A stretch of 6,970 nt of DNA from Methanomicrobiales archaeon. GTDB lineage: Archaea > Halobacteriota > Methanomicrobia > Methanomicrobiales > Methanoculleaceae. Location: assembly GCA_012797575.1 (NCBI GenBank), contig JAAZOW010000255.1, positions 1 through 6,970 on the forward strand, given 5' to 3'. Both the position numbers and the translations under genes were made by a program. The notes below the pieces were generated by a model that was not told the origin of the DNA, did not search any database, and saw nothing but the letters and a program-made list of their open reading frames with translations. Shown here piece after piece: positions 1-6,050 of this stretch. Position 1 is the stretch's first letter; each line of letters starts with the position of its first letter.

Positions 1-1011
1 GACGCTCGCGATGAGGCCGAGGGGGATATTGAGGTAGTAGAGGATCAGTCGCCAGAGGATGACGAAGAGGCCGAGGAGGTATGCGGGCACGATCTGACGA
101 TAGAGCGTGGCGGCGCCGATCTCCGATATCCCGGCCGCGCCCGGGACGAGCGGGATGTTTGTGATCATCTGGAGGATCCCCTGAAAGAGGAATGATTCCG
201 GGATGGATGGCGGCAACTCGAGTGCGACGAGAAGGGCTGATGCCACGGAGAAGGTAAGGGTCCATTCAAGTACAGTGGCCAGGAGCGCACCGCCAAGGGC
301 CCGTCGGCCGCCTCTCGCGAACCAGGAGAAACCCTCGGTAAAGATCTCGATCTCCTGATCGATCTTCATTTTAAGGGATCTGGCATCTCCTATGCCCGGG
401 CAGAACCTGGACCAGCGTTGGCTCTGGCCGCATCGATTCAGGATGAGGGTGGAGATGCTGCCCACCACCTGTTTCATGAGGGATGGGTGGCGGATCAGGA
501 TGCCGAGCAGGAGGACAAGGGTCAGGGCCAGGATCAGGAATGCCGTGACCGGGTAGAGGACGGTAGCGGCGAGATAGCCCCAGAGGCTTCGGAGGGAGAG
601 GAGGATGGTGAAGGTGAGCGAGAAGAAGACCACAAGATCCAGCACCCGCTCCACGACGACTACTGTGGTGGCATCTCCCACGGCGAGCCCGGAGATCGAG
701 AGGCGATGGATTCGGACCGGTTCTCCACCAATCTGGCCGGGGGTGATGGCGCCTGCGAAGAGCGAAAGGAATAAAACAAGCGTGAGAGCCGAGAATGATA
801 CGGTGTAGCCAAGACTCTGGCAGAGGACCCGGAGCCGCGACAATCGGCAGAGGTACGCTGCGGCCTGAAGCCCGAGGGCGAAGAAGATGGCGGCGATGCT
901 GACCTGCCCGAGGTAGGCCCGTGTCTCTGGGGTGAAGGTCAACGCGAAGAGACCTATGAGAGCCGCGCCGCTGAGGAAGAGCGAAAGCACGATCCAGCGC
1001 AAGTTCTTCAT
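1..1011 (-). CDS. YbhN/UPF0104 family flippase-like integral membrane protein (3' end cut by window edge)
   Basis: The reading frame is open from the ATG at 1011 to the left edge, giving 337 codons with no stop. The family is usually only slightly longer, so little is missing. The product is very hydrophobic, with about seven or eight membrane segments. Family signatures are visible: around residues 82-92 GAITPGQIGGEP, then about residues 108-117 TVVVVERVLD, and near the end IPLVPGAAGISE followed by LWRLILYYLNIPLGL. These match the lysylphosphatidylglycerol synthase transmembrane domain (COG0392-like), in which the TPG..GGEP, ER..D and P..PG..G..E blocks are conserved. The family lies in the cytoplasmic membrane. 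Proposed roles are lipid or glycolipid translocation; archaeal members lack the aminoacyl-transferase domain of MprF and their substrate is unknown. The start is supported by a GGAGG six bases upstream. The family is secure; the function is not. Confidence 0.9.
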   Translation of the reverse strand, partial: MKNLRWIVLSLFLSGAALIGLFALTFTPETRAYLGQVSIAAIFFALGLQAAAYLCRLSRLRVLCQSLGYTVSFSALTLVLFLSLFAGAITPGQIGGEPVRIHRLSISGLAVGDATTVVVVERVLDLVVFFSLTFTILLSLRSLWGYLAATVLYPVTAFLILALTLVLLLGILIRHPSLMKQVVGSISTLILNRCGQSQRWSRFCPGIGDARSLKMKIDQEIEIFTEGFSWFARGGRRALGGALLATVLEWTLTFSVASALLVALELPPSIPESFLFQGILQMITNIPLVPGAAGISEIGAATLYRQIVPAYLLGLFVILWRLILYYLNIPLGLIASV

Positions 1012-1017
1012 GTGCAC

Positions 1018-1022
1018 CCTCC
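1018..1022 (-). promoter_or_regulatory. Shine-Dalgarno site of the flippase-like gene
   Basis: On the minus strand the sequence reads CGGGGAGGAGG, then GTGCAC, then ATG. GGAGG sits six bases before the ATG at 1011. An in-frame GTG lies two codons earlier, but its spacing to this site is far too short, so the ATG is the better start. Confidence 0.75.
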
Positions 1023-1043
1023 TCCCCGAAGCCATCCTATCCA

Positions 1044-1055
1044 GTGGTGCACCAC
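1044..1055. repeat. Perfect 12-bp palindrome GTGGTGCACCAC, possible operator
   Basis: GTGGTG is followed directly by its reverse complement CACCAC. It lies 33 bases upstream of the flippase-like start codon, a position suited to a dimeric regulator site in the promoter or 5' leader. A related GTGGTG occurs at about 1068-1073. The regulatory role is inferred from position and symmetry only. Confidence 0.4.
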
Positions 1056-1171
1056 AAGAGAAGGTAGGTGGTGACAGGCCGTGATTATGGTTCCCCTGGA
1101 ATGGATCATACCGCCATGGTCGGACGGTGCCTGCAGTCTTGCTGCCCAAAGTCATTCTCTGCGGGGCAGGG

Positions 1172-1183
1172 CAGGGGCCCCTG
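1172..1183. repeat. Perfect 12-bp palindrome CAGGGGCCCCTG
   Basis: CAGGGG is followed directly by CCCCTG. The surroundings are very G/C-rich (GGGGCAGGGC before it, ACCCC after it), so longer alternative pairings are possible. No gene start is adjacent, and no function can be assigned. Confidence 0.35.
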
Positions 1184-1348
1184 ACCCCGTTGGTCCCGAA
1201 GCGGGGCCGGCGCCAAGAGACATCTGGCTCTGCACCTGTTTCGTCACTCTCGCTCCCCCGTCGTCGACATGCTCCCCTGGGACGACCCAACCACGCGGGC
1301 GCAAGGAGGCCTATCTGCGTCTGGCAAGCGCCGATGTGGATCGGGCGA

Positions 1349-1371
1349 TGACAGAACCAATAATTTTGTCA
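1349..1371. repeat. Inverted repeat: 8-bp stem with 7-base loop
   Basis: TGACAGAA at 1349-1356 pairs with TTTTGTCA at 1364-1371 (one G-U pair) around the loop CCAATAA. No oligo-T run follows on either strand, so it does not look like a terminator. It may be a regulator site or part of an unrecognised transcript. Confidence 0.3.
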
Positions 1372-1471
1372 CTGCCATGACGTATGCCCTGGCGGCCTAT
1401 ACAATCGCTGATATCTTTGGGGGGTGCAGTGCGGGCTGGCTACAGGTTTTGGGGACTGAATTGGCCCAAGT

Positions 1472-1480
1472 AAGAAAAGG
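1472..1480 (-). terminator. Candidate oligo-T terminator of tRNA-Gly
   Basis: Twenty-some bases past the tRNA 3' end the minus strand reads CCTTTTCTTA. Archaeal RNA polymerase can terminate at short T-rich runs without a hairpin, so this is a reasonable 3' boundary. The run is only four T long, and the assignment is tentative. Confidence 0.35.
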
Positions 1481-1500
1481 AATCGAGTCCGGAGCTCTGA

Positions 1501-1571
1501 TGCGATAGCCGGGAATCGAACCCGGGCTAGAGGCTTGGGAAGCCCCTGTCCTACCGCTAGACTACTATCGC
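1501..1571 (-). tRNA. tRNA-Gly (anticodon CCC)
   Basis: The minus strand folds into a complete cloverleaf of 70 bases plus discriminator A. The acceptor stem is GCGATAG/CTATCGC, seven perfect pairs. Bases TA at positions 8-9 are followed by a D-arm with stem GTCT/GGAC and loop AGCGGTA containing the GG pair. The anticodon arm has stem GGGGC/GCCTC with one G-U pair and loop TTCCCAA. A four-base variable region is followed by a T-arm with stem CCGGG/CCCGG and loop TTCGATT. The loop puts CCC at positions 34-36 after U33, so it decodes GGG glycine codons. Shifting the loop to give UCC breaks the stem. CCA is not encoded and there is no intron. It lies 45 bases after the histidine kinase stop on the same strand. 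Confidence 0.96.
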
Positions 1572-1601
1572 CCTGGTGCCATCATACGTCAACCCCGGAG
1601 A

Positions 1602-1609
1602 CCATAAAC
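1602..1609 (-). promoter_or_regulatory. Weak TATA-like box for tRNA-Gly
   Basis: On the minus strand GTTTATGG is centred about 34 bases before the mature tRNA 5' end. This would place the transcription start roughly eight bases upstream of the tRNA, as expected for a short leader removed by RNase P. The match to the archaeal TTTATATA box is partial, so read-through from the kinase gene is also possible. Confidence 0.35.
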
Positions 1610-1616
1610 ATTCGGT

Positions 1617-3887
1617 TCACTTCCTCCACGGAGAATAGCGCGGCAAGGTCACCGTTATGGCAGCCCCCTCCTCCGGCCGGCCCGGGATGCGGTCCCCCGC
1701 CTGGACGCTTCCCCCATAGCGCTCCGCAAGCATCCTGACGATGTAGAGACCAAGCCCCTTTCCGCTCTTATTCGTCGCCCCGCGCTGATTGCGCTCGAAT
1801 AGGCGCGGTTTGAGGTCGTCAGGGATCCCCGGGCCGGTGTCGGCAATCTTCACCGATACCATACCTCCTTCATCTTCCCGAACGCTGACGGTGACCTCAA
1901 CATCCGACCCCCCGAACTTGATGGAGTTGCCGATAAGGTTTGCAAAGATCTCGTCGATGAGGCCGTCGGCATGAACCACCACATCCACCCCCTCGCAGAT
2001 GATGCTGGCATCAGCATAGTAGCTCCGTATCCTCCGGAGCACGGGTTTAAGCCGCACCGGCCGAAGCTCGATGGGTCCATCTTTAAGCTGGCGGAGCGTC
2101 AGGACGTTTCGTATGATCTCGCTGCTCTGATAGACAGCCGAGAGTGACTTTTCAACGAGTACCCTGTCTGGTTCAGCAAGTTCGAGGTACATCTGCAGAT
2201 ATCCCATTGCCGCGGTATTTGCGTTGTTGATATCGTGCGTGAGGATATCCACGTAGAGGTTAACCTCAACGGTTGCGGCCTCCGCCTCCTCAAGATAACG
2301 GTTTGCGGAAGCAAGAGCTGCTTCCAGGTCCTCCTGAAGCATCCCCTCCACGACCGCGTTGCCAAGTCCCTCACCGATCGCCACAAGGATAAGGCGCTCG
2401 CTCTCTGGGATTGTCTCCCTGATCCTGCTCGCGGCGGTGATGCAGCCCGTCGGTCCGCCATCGCCCGGGATAGGTACCGATGCAAATGATCGGATCCCGA
2501 GGGCATCGTACTCAGGATATATCTCGTGGATCCGGTCGACGAACCGAGCCTCGCCGTCGGCAAGGATATGGCTGTAGGGTGGTTCATCCCGGTGCACAAC
2601 GGGCGGGACGGCCCATTCTCCCACTGAGGCGCGCAGGTACGCACGATCGTTTCCAGGGTGCATCAGGTGCGCCGCACCCAGCTCGAAGTCCAGCAGTGCC
2701 AGTGTCTTCTCAAGCGAAGCCCTGAGGAGGACATCCAGCTGGCGAGACGCGGCTGCTACGGCCATGACCTCGTTGATGACTGCAAGGCGCCGGTTCTCCT
2801 CCCGCATCGCCTCCTCCGCCCGGCGCCGTTCGGTGATGTCTCGAAACGAGATGACCGCCTGTTCTAGCACATTTTCGCCTTTTGTGAGGAGGGCGACCGC
2901 GATCTCCGCGGGCCACACTGTGCCGTCAAACCTGCGGAGCATACACTCAATCGGTGCAGGTGTCTCCCCGTTCAGGACTCGCTCCCGATAGTCCATAATG
3001 GCTTTCTGGCTCTCCTCAGCAACCAGACCGTATGAATTCAGTCCAACCAGGTATTCTCGCCCGATTGTGCCAAAAAGCCGAACTGCGGCCTCGTTTGCCT
3101 CCACGATAGCTTTGTCCGAATCGATCAGAAGAATTCCAACATCGGTGGTGTTAAGGATGATCCGGAGGGTCTCTTCAGAACGGCGGAGCTGGTCTTTCGC
3201 TTGCTTGAGCTTTGTTGTTCCGGTGACCACCACGCAGACCATCTCCCGGTCCGGGAGGAGATCCGCCGAGAGGAGCACTGGACAGGGTGTTCCGCTTCGG
3301 GTGGCAAGGTTACAGCTCAGCCCCTCGATCCTGCCCTCCTCAAGGGCTCTGGCAAACCTGGGGTACTCAGGCCAGATCGCGGATACCTCCTGGGGCAGAG
3401 CCTCGCCTTTTGAGTATCCAAGCATCGCAAAACACCCCGGATTCATCTCCGCTATCTGCTTGTTCTTTGATGAGAAGAGGAATATACCCGGTCCGGAGGT
3501 CTCAAAGATCCCCCGGTACCGGTTCTCACGCGCCTGCAGGCGACTGGAGAGGTTCGATATGACCACGGCGACGATGAAGAATATCGCGATGCGGGATAGA
3601 GCGTTTGCAGCCTCCGCCCCACCCCCGGAGGAGAAGAAGACGACCTCTGCAAAATAACCGATAGCAAGCACGCTGACGGATGCAACAGCCCGCCTCGGGT
3701 ACCGGTAGGCCACAAGGATGATCGGGATGTAGAAGAAGTGTGGGACGAGGATGAACATACCGATGGAGAAACAGTATGCCGTGGCGCCCAGAGCTATCAG
3801 AGCGGAGATGATGATGCCAAATTCAAATAAGTGTTCTCTTATGAACGTATTGATAGAACGAAATTTTGAAAATCCACGTTTCACCAA
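1617..3887 (-). CDS. Membrane-bound PAS-PAS-GAF sensor histidine kinase
   Basis: A 756-residue sensor kinase that should autophosphorylate on histidine in response to a signal. Residues about 22-112 hold four membrane segments with a short YRYPRR loop. Two PAS domains follow (about 120-225 and 235-355, the second ending in the PAC-type RDITERRRAEE), then a GAF domain (about 372-512), a helical dimerisation region, and an HATPase_c domain. The phosphoacceptor is His551 in LTHDINN. ATP-binding boxes are complete: N-box EIFANLIGNSIKFGG (Asn650, Asn654), G1 DTGPGIP (683-689), F-box LFERN and G2 GKGLGLYIV (709-717). There is no receiver domain and no response regulator in the window, so it is an orphan here; its ligand cannot be read from sequence. 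The start is TTG at 3887 or the next codon, GTG at 3884; no Shine-Dalgarno site is seen, but a TATA-like box lies about 25 bases upstream. Confidence 0.93.
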   Translation of the reverse strand: MVKRGFSKFRSINTFIREHLFEFGIIISALIALGATAYCFSIGMFILVPHFFYIPIILVAYRYPRRAVASVSVLAIGYFAEVVFFSSGGGAEAANALSRIAIFFIVAVVISNLSSRLQARENRYRGIFETSGPGIFLFSSKNKQIAEMNPGCFAMLGYSKGEALPQEVSAIWPEYPRFARALEEGRIEGLSCNLATRSGTPCPVLLSADLLPDREMVCVVVTGTTKLKQAKDQLRRSEETLRIILNTTDVGILLIDSDKAIVEANEAAVRLFGTIGREYLVGLNSYGLVAEESQKAIMDYRERVLNGETPAPIECMLRRFDGTVWPAEIAVALLTKGENVLEQAVISFRDITERRRAEEAMREENRRLAVINEVMAVAAASRQLDVLLRASLEKTLALLDFELGAAHLMHPGNDRAYLRASVGEWAVPPVVHRDEPPYSHILADGEARFVDRIHEIYPEYDALGIRSFASVPIPGDGGPTGCITAASRIRETIPESERLILVAIGEGLGNAVVEGMLQEDLEAALASANRYLEEAEAATVEVNLYVDILTHDINNANTAAMGYLQMYLELAEPDRVLVEKSLSAVYQSSEIIRNVLTLRQLKDGPIELRPVRLKPVLRRIRSYYADASIICEGVDVVVHADGLIDEIFANLIGNSIKFGGSDVEVTVSVREDEGGMVSVKIADTGPGIPDDLKPRLFERNQRGATNKSGKGLGLYIVRMLAERYGGSVQAGDRIPGRPEEGAAITVTLPRYSPWRK

Positions 3888-3907
3888 AAGGGGTCGCCAT
3901 GGGTCAC

Positions 3908-3919
3908 GATAAATCCTTT
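3908..3919 (-). promoter_or_regulatory. Candidate BRE/TATA of the histidine kinase (leaderless start)
   Basis: The minus strand reads AAAGGATTTATC. The purine-rich AAAGG resembles a B recognition element and ATTTATC a TATA box. Its centre (about 3911) is about 26 bases from 3885, right at the TTG/GTG start codons. With no Shine-Dalgarno site present, a leaderless mRNA is the simplest reading. Confidence 0.45.
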
Positions 3920-4006
3920 CAAAGTACTAACCGTTCCAGAATACTGAGCTTGGCTTTTGAGGTGTACTGATTCTCCTCTTTCTCGATCACTGAGAGGTTT
4001 CATGGG

Positions 4007-4019
4007 AGCATGTCATGCT
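4007..4019. repeat. Inverted repeat AGCATG-T-CATGCT
   Basis: A perfect 6-bp dyad around one central base, in the middle of the divergent intergenic region. The symmetry suits a dimeric DNA-binding protein, but it is over 100 bases from the kinase start and about 350 from rps15, so any operator role is speculative. Confidence 0.3.
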
Positions 4020-4226
4020 AGATCGCGCTTGCAACCGGGTAATCAGTATGAACATCCCAAGATGCGCGAAGGGAGCTTGGGCTTTTGGAGGCAGGGTAGG
4101 CAGACCGCCAGGGCAATGTCGGGATGACTGCTACCAGGATCGGGTGGGCGGTGGAGAGTATGGCACGTTTCGTTCTATGGCCGCGCACATCCGATACCCT
4201 TAAGATCTCTCCCGGATAAGTAAGAT

Positions 4227-4328
4227 ACAGCACTTCATGTGCTGGCTATGGTAAGTCCGACGTGCTCCCACGCACTGCCCCTGCAGGGGCTCGGGATTAC
4301 AGAGAATAGTCAGTCTACGGACTTTTTT
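4227..4328 (+). ncRNA. Candidate structured RNA or leader upstream of rps15
   Basis: Several helices sit in about 100 bases. A 5' hairpin is CAGCAC-TTCAT-GTGCTG (4228-4244). A long-range 7-bp stem pairs AAGTCCG (4253-4259) with CGGACTT (4318-4324). Inside it are GTGC/GCAC (4262-4275), GCCCC-TGCA-GGGGC (4277-4290) and GATTA/TAGTC with a 7-base loop (4295-4311). The closing stem merges into six T (4323-4328), a typical archaeal stop signal. A TATA-like TTAAGATC at 4200-4207 would start transcription where the first hairpin begins. The downstream gene starts 36 bases later. It could be an independent small RNA or a leader that attenuates the ribosomal operon. It does not match a tRNA, 5S, SRP or RNase P RNA that I can recognise, and no C/D or H/ACA layout is clear. 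Helices are read by eye. Confidence 0.35.
4323..4328 (+). terminator. Oligo-T run after a 7-bp stem, before rps15
   Basis: Six consecutive T at 4323-4328 overlap the 3' end of the AAGTCCG/CGGACTT stem. Oligo-T runs of this length terminate archaeal RNA polymerase. It could end an upstream RNA or act as an attenuator; if the operon promoter lies upstream, some transcripts must read through. Confidence 0.45.
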
Positions 4329-4352
4329 CTGGACTTAACATAGTGTATAATC

Positions 4353-4358
4353 GGAGGT
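4353..4358 (+). promoter_or_regulatory. Shine-Dalgarno site of rps15
   Basis: GGAGGT lies six bases before the ATG at 4365. Another ATG at 4361, out of frame, is only two bases from this site, so the spacing decides for 4365. The site also implies a leadered transcript starting upstream of it. Confidence 0.8.
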
Positions 4359-4364
4359 GTATGA

Positions 4365-4823
4365 ATGGCAAGAATGTACGCTCGGCGTCGCGGGACCAGC
4401 GGGTCCGTCCGACCCTATCGGAAAGAGGCGCCCGAGTGGTCCAACACGGACGCAGCGGAGATAGAGAAGATCATAGTTGAGCTCCGCAAAGATGGTATGT
4501 CGAGCAGCCAGATCGGCCTTGCGCTGCGGGATAAATACGGTGTTCCTGATGTCAAGCTCGCCACCGGCAAGCGCGTGAACCAGATCCTTCGCGAAAATGA
4601 TCTTGAGCCTGAGATCCCTGAAGATCTGCGAAATTTGATGCAGAAAGCGCTCGGGCTGAGGAAACATCTCGCTGAGAACAGAAAGGATGTTCACAACGCC
4701 AGGCAGCTCCAGATCACCGAGTCCAAAGTGCGCAGACTGGGCAAATACTATGTCAAGGCCGGGCGGATGCCCAAAGGCTGGACCTACAAACCGGAGACCG
4801 CGGAGATCCTGCTCTCCCGCTGA
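4365..4823 (+). CDS. rps15: 30S ribosomal protein S15 (uS15), archaeal type
   Basis: The 152-residue product is the size of archaeal/eukaryotic uS15, against about 89 in bacteria. It begins MARMYARRRGTSGS, the typical archaeal opening. Residues about 1-60 form the archaeal/eukaryotic N-terminal extension domain. The S15 core follows from about 75, with HLAENRKDVHNARQLQ (101-116) and the RRLGKYY segment (123-129), which correspond to the 16S-rRNA-binding helices. It binds the central domain of 16S rRNA early in small-subunit assembly. It is the first gene of a four-gene operon and its TGA directly touches a possible TTG start of the next gene, suggesting coupled translation. A structured element ending in oligo-T precedes it and may control it. 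Bacterial S15 represses its own leader; whether that happens here is unknown. Confidence 0.97.
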   Translation: MARMYARRRGTSGSVRPYRKEAPEWSNTDAAEIEKIIVELRKDGMSSSQIGLALRDKYGVPDVKLATGKRVNQILRENDLEPEIPEDLRNLMQKALGLRKHLAENRKDVHNARQLQITESKVRRLGKYYVKAGRMPKGWTYKPETAEILLSR

Positions 4824-4832
4824 TTGACCCCA

Positions 4833-6050
4833 ATGCCGCTTGACACCGCTGCTGTGACTCTCGCCGACCACCTGCTCGAGCAGGAGTTTGTGGAGGTACT
4901 GGCGCACCACGATGCCGACGGTATAGCCGCGGCATCCATCCTCTGCCACGCAATGTTCCGCAGGGGAGGAAGGTTCCGTCTGAGGATTCGTCCGAGTATC
5001 ACCACGGAGGATGTTCCCCGCGAATGTAGCGTGCTCCTCTGTGACTTCGGGTCAGCACTCTCCGACCTCCCCGGCGATGTGATGGTGGTGGATCACCACG
5101 TGCCCCACTTTGAGGGAGACTATCATGTCAACCCGCGCCTTGCCGGCATCGACGGCGACCGGGACCTCTCAGCGGCCGGCACAGCGTACCTCATCGCTCA
5201 GCATATGGGGGACAACCGGGATCTCGCGGGACTTGTGCTCCTTGGCATACTCGGGGACCGTCAGGACCTCGAGGGGCCAAATCGGGATATCATCAACGAG
5301 GGTGTCGCAAACGGGTTCATCGCACCCCGGCGCGGCCTCCGCCTCCCCGGGAGGGGGCTCATCGAGCAGCTTGCGCTCGCTGTCAATCCCTACCTCCCGG
5401 GACTCTCCGGCGCCCCTGACGCTGCCCGGGCACTGGCCGCCCAGGTCACCGACGAAGACGACGTCGACTATGGATCCCTCCTCTCCCGGATCGTCCTTGC
5501 GGTCGCCCCCGAGGCATCGCTCACTGCAATCTACGGGACCTGGGACACCACATACAGCCTCGGCCGAGAAGTCATCGACGAGGCCTCAAACCTCACCGCT
5601 GTCGTCGATGCCTGTGGTAAGGCTGGATCGGGAGATATCGGCGCATCACTCTGCCTCCGCTCGACGCACGCTCTGCAGGAAGCCTGGGAGACTGCGGCCT
5701 GTTACCGGCAGGCGGTCATCGCCGGCATCCGTGGGGCCCGTCGCCGGGATGAGCGGATCGCCCTCTTTGAGGTGGATGATGGATCGGTGACGAGTGACGT
5801 CGCGGACGCGCTCGCAAACGATCTCGTTCAGGATGGCCCCGTCTTTGTCATCGGACAGAGGGGGAGCCATTGTTCGGTATCGGCGCGCTGTCCGCCAGGC
5901 ATCGACCTCGACCTCGAGGTACTGATGCGGACGATTGCAGGGGCCTGTGGGGGACAGGGCGGCGGGCATCACCGGAGAGCCGGTGCTCTCATCGGAGCGG
6001 ATACGGTGGACCGGTTCAGGCAGGAACTCCTGGAGGCGATCCCCGCATGA
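4833..6050 (+). CDS. DHH/DHHA1 phosphoesterase, archaeal RecJ/GAN-like nuclease
   Basis: A 405-residue protein with both halves of the DHH superfamily. The DHH domain shows HHDADG (25-30), the acidic LLCDFGS (Asp71), the namesake DHH in VVDHHVP (87-89) and GDRQD (141-145). These form the two-metal catalytic centre. The C-terminal DHHA1 domain ends in GGGHHRRAG (376-384), the substrate-binding glycine-histidine loop. All key residues are present, so it should be active. Archaeal relatives (RecJ-like, GAN) are single-strand-specific exonucleases, some bound to GINS/CMG at the replication fork; others act on RNA or nanoRNA, and sequence alone does not decide. I chose ATG at 4833, nine bases after the rps15 stop. 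TTG at 4824, abutting that stop, would add three residues. Neither has a Shine-Dalgarno site, so re-initiation after rps15 is likely. Confidence 0.93.
   Translation: MPLDTAAVTLADHLLEQEFVEVLAHHDADGIAAASILCHAMFRRGGRFRLRIRPSITTEDVPRECSVLLCDFGSALSDLPGDVMVVDHHVPHFEGDYHVNPRLAGIDGDRDLSAAGTAYLIAQHMGDNRDLAGLVLLGILGDRQDLEGPNRDIINEGVANGFIAPRRGLRLPGRGLIEQLALAVNPYLPGLSGAPDAARALAAQVTDEDDVDYGSLLSRIVLAVAPEASLTAIYGTWDTTYSLGREVIDEASNLTAVVDACGKAGSGDIGASLCLRSTHALQEAWETAACYRQAVIAGIRGARRRDERIALFEVDDGSVTSDVADALANDLVQDGPVFVIGQRGSHCSVSARCPPGIDLDLEVLMRTIAGACGGQGGGHHRRAGALIGADTVDRFRQELLEAIPA

Larger units (their letters stand above)
1012..1500. other. Long gene-poor intergenic region with palindromes
   Basis: I see no credible gene in these 490 bases. 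The plus-strand open frames have no Shine-Dalgarno site, recognisable domain or plausible composition, and one runs into the tRNA. The region should contain the promoter of the flippase-like gene; the best TATA-like match on the minus strand is a weak CCATAATC at 1083-1090. It also holds two perfect 12-bp palindromes (1044-1055 and 1172-1183) and an 8-bp hairpin (1349-1371), listed separately. It could be decayed sequence or carry an unrecognised RNA. Confidence 0.6.
3888..4364. other. Divergent intergenic region between kinase and ribosomal operon
   Basis: About 480 bases separate the divergently transcribed kinase and rps15. The left edge carries the kinase promoter. From about 3930 to 4200 I recognise no gene; short open frames on both strands lack ribosome sites and protein-like composition. 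A perfect 6-1-6 inverted repeat lies at 4007-4019. The right part, about 4227-4328, folds as RNA and ends in six T. Upstream of rps15 no single TATA box stands out: TTAAGATC at 4200-4207 would start a transcript at about 4228, while AT-rich sequence at 4334-4350 is too close to the gene to leave the Shine-Dalgarno site inside the mRNA. Confidence 0.6.

Noticed and set aside
418..774. 118-codon plus-strand open frame
   Set aside because: It lies antisense to the flippase-like gene; it is highly acidic and repetitive (E, D, G), as expected from reading Leu/Phe/Val-rich membrane codons backwards.
1081..1508. Overlapping plus-strand frames of 74-99 codons
   Set aside because: They have no ribosome site, no recognisable domain and mixed hydrophobic/Pro-Arg composition, and the last one runs into the tRNA gene.
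2998..3657. 219-codon plus-strand frame
   Set aside because: It is fully antisense to the PAS/GAF coding region of the histidine kinase, whose domains and motifs are unambiguous.
3823..3900. 25-codon minus-strand ORF starting ATG at 3900, overlapping the kinase start
   Set aside because: It is out of frame with the kinase and has no Shine-Dalgarno site, and the likely transcript start is downstream of its ATG.
4015..4233. 62-codon plus-strand and 71-codon minus-strand frames
   Set aside because: They cover the same bases on opposite strands, and neither has a ribosome site or family resemblance; the minus-strand one begins with GTG inside a predicted hairpin.
4253..4324. tRNA-like reading of the 7-bp stem with internal hairpins
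   Set aside because: The 5-bp stem with 7-base loop is not adjacent to the closing stem, there is no TTCRANY loop and the middle arm has a 4-base loop, so it is not a tRNA.
4248..4343. 31-codon plus-strand ORF (begins MVSPTCSHALPL) just before rps15
   Set aside because: There is no Shine-Dalgarno site before its ATG and codon use is mixed. It coincides with the paired segments and T6 run, which explain the sequence better as RNA. A leader peptide cannot be fully excluded.
5110..5790. 226-codon plus-strand frame in the DHH gene
   Set aside because: It is a Ser/Arg/Pro-rich shadow frame; the DHH frame carries all catalytic motifs over the same bases.
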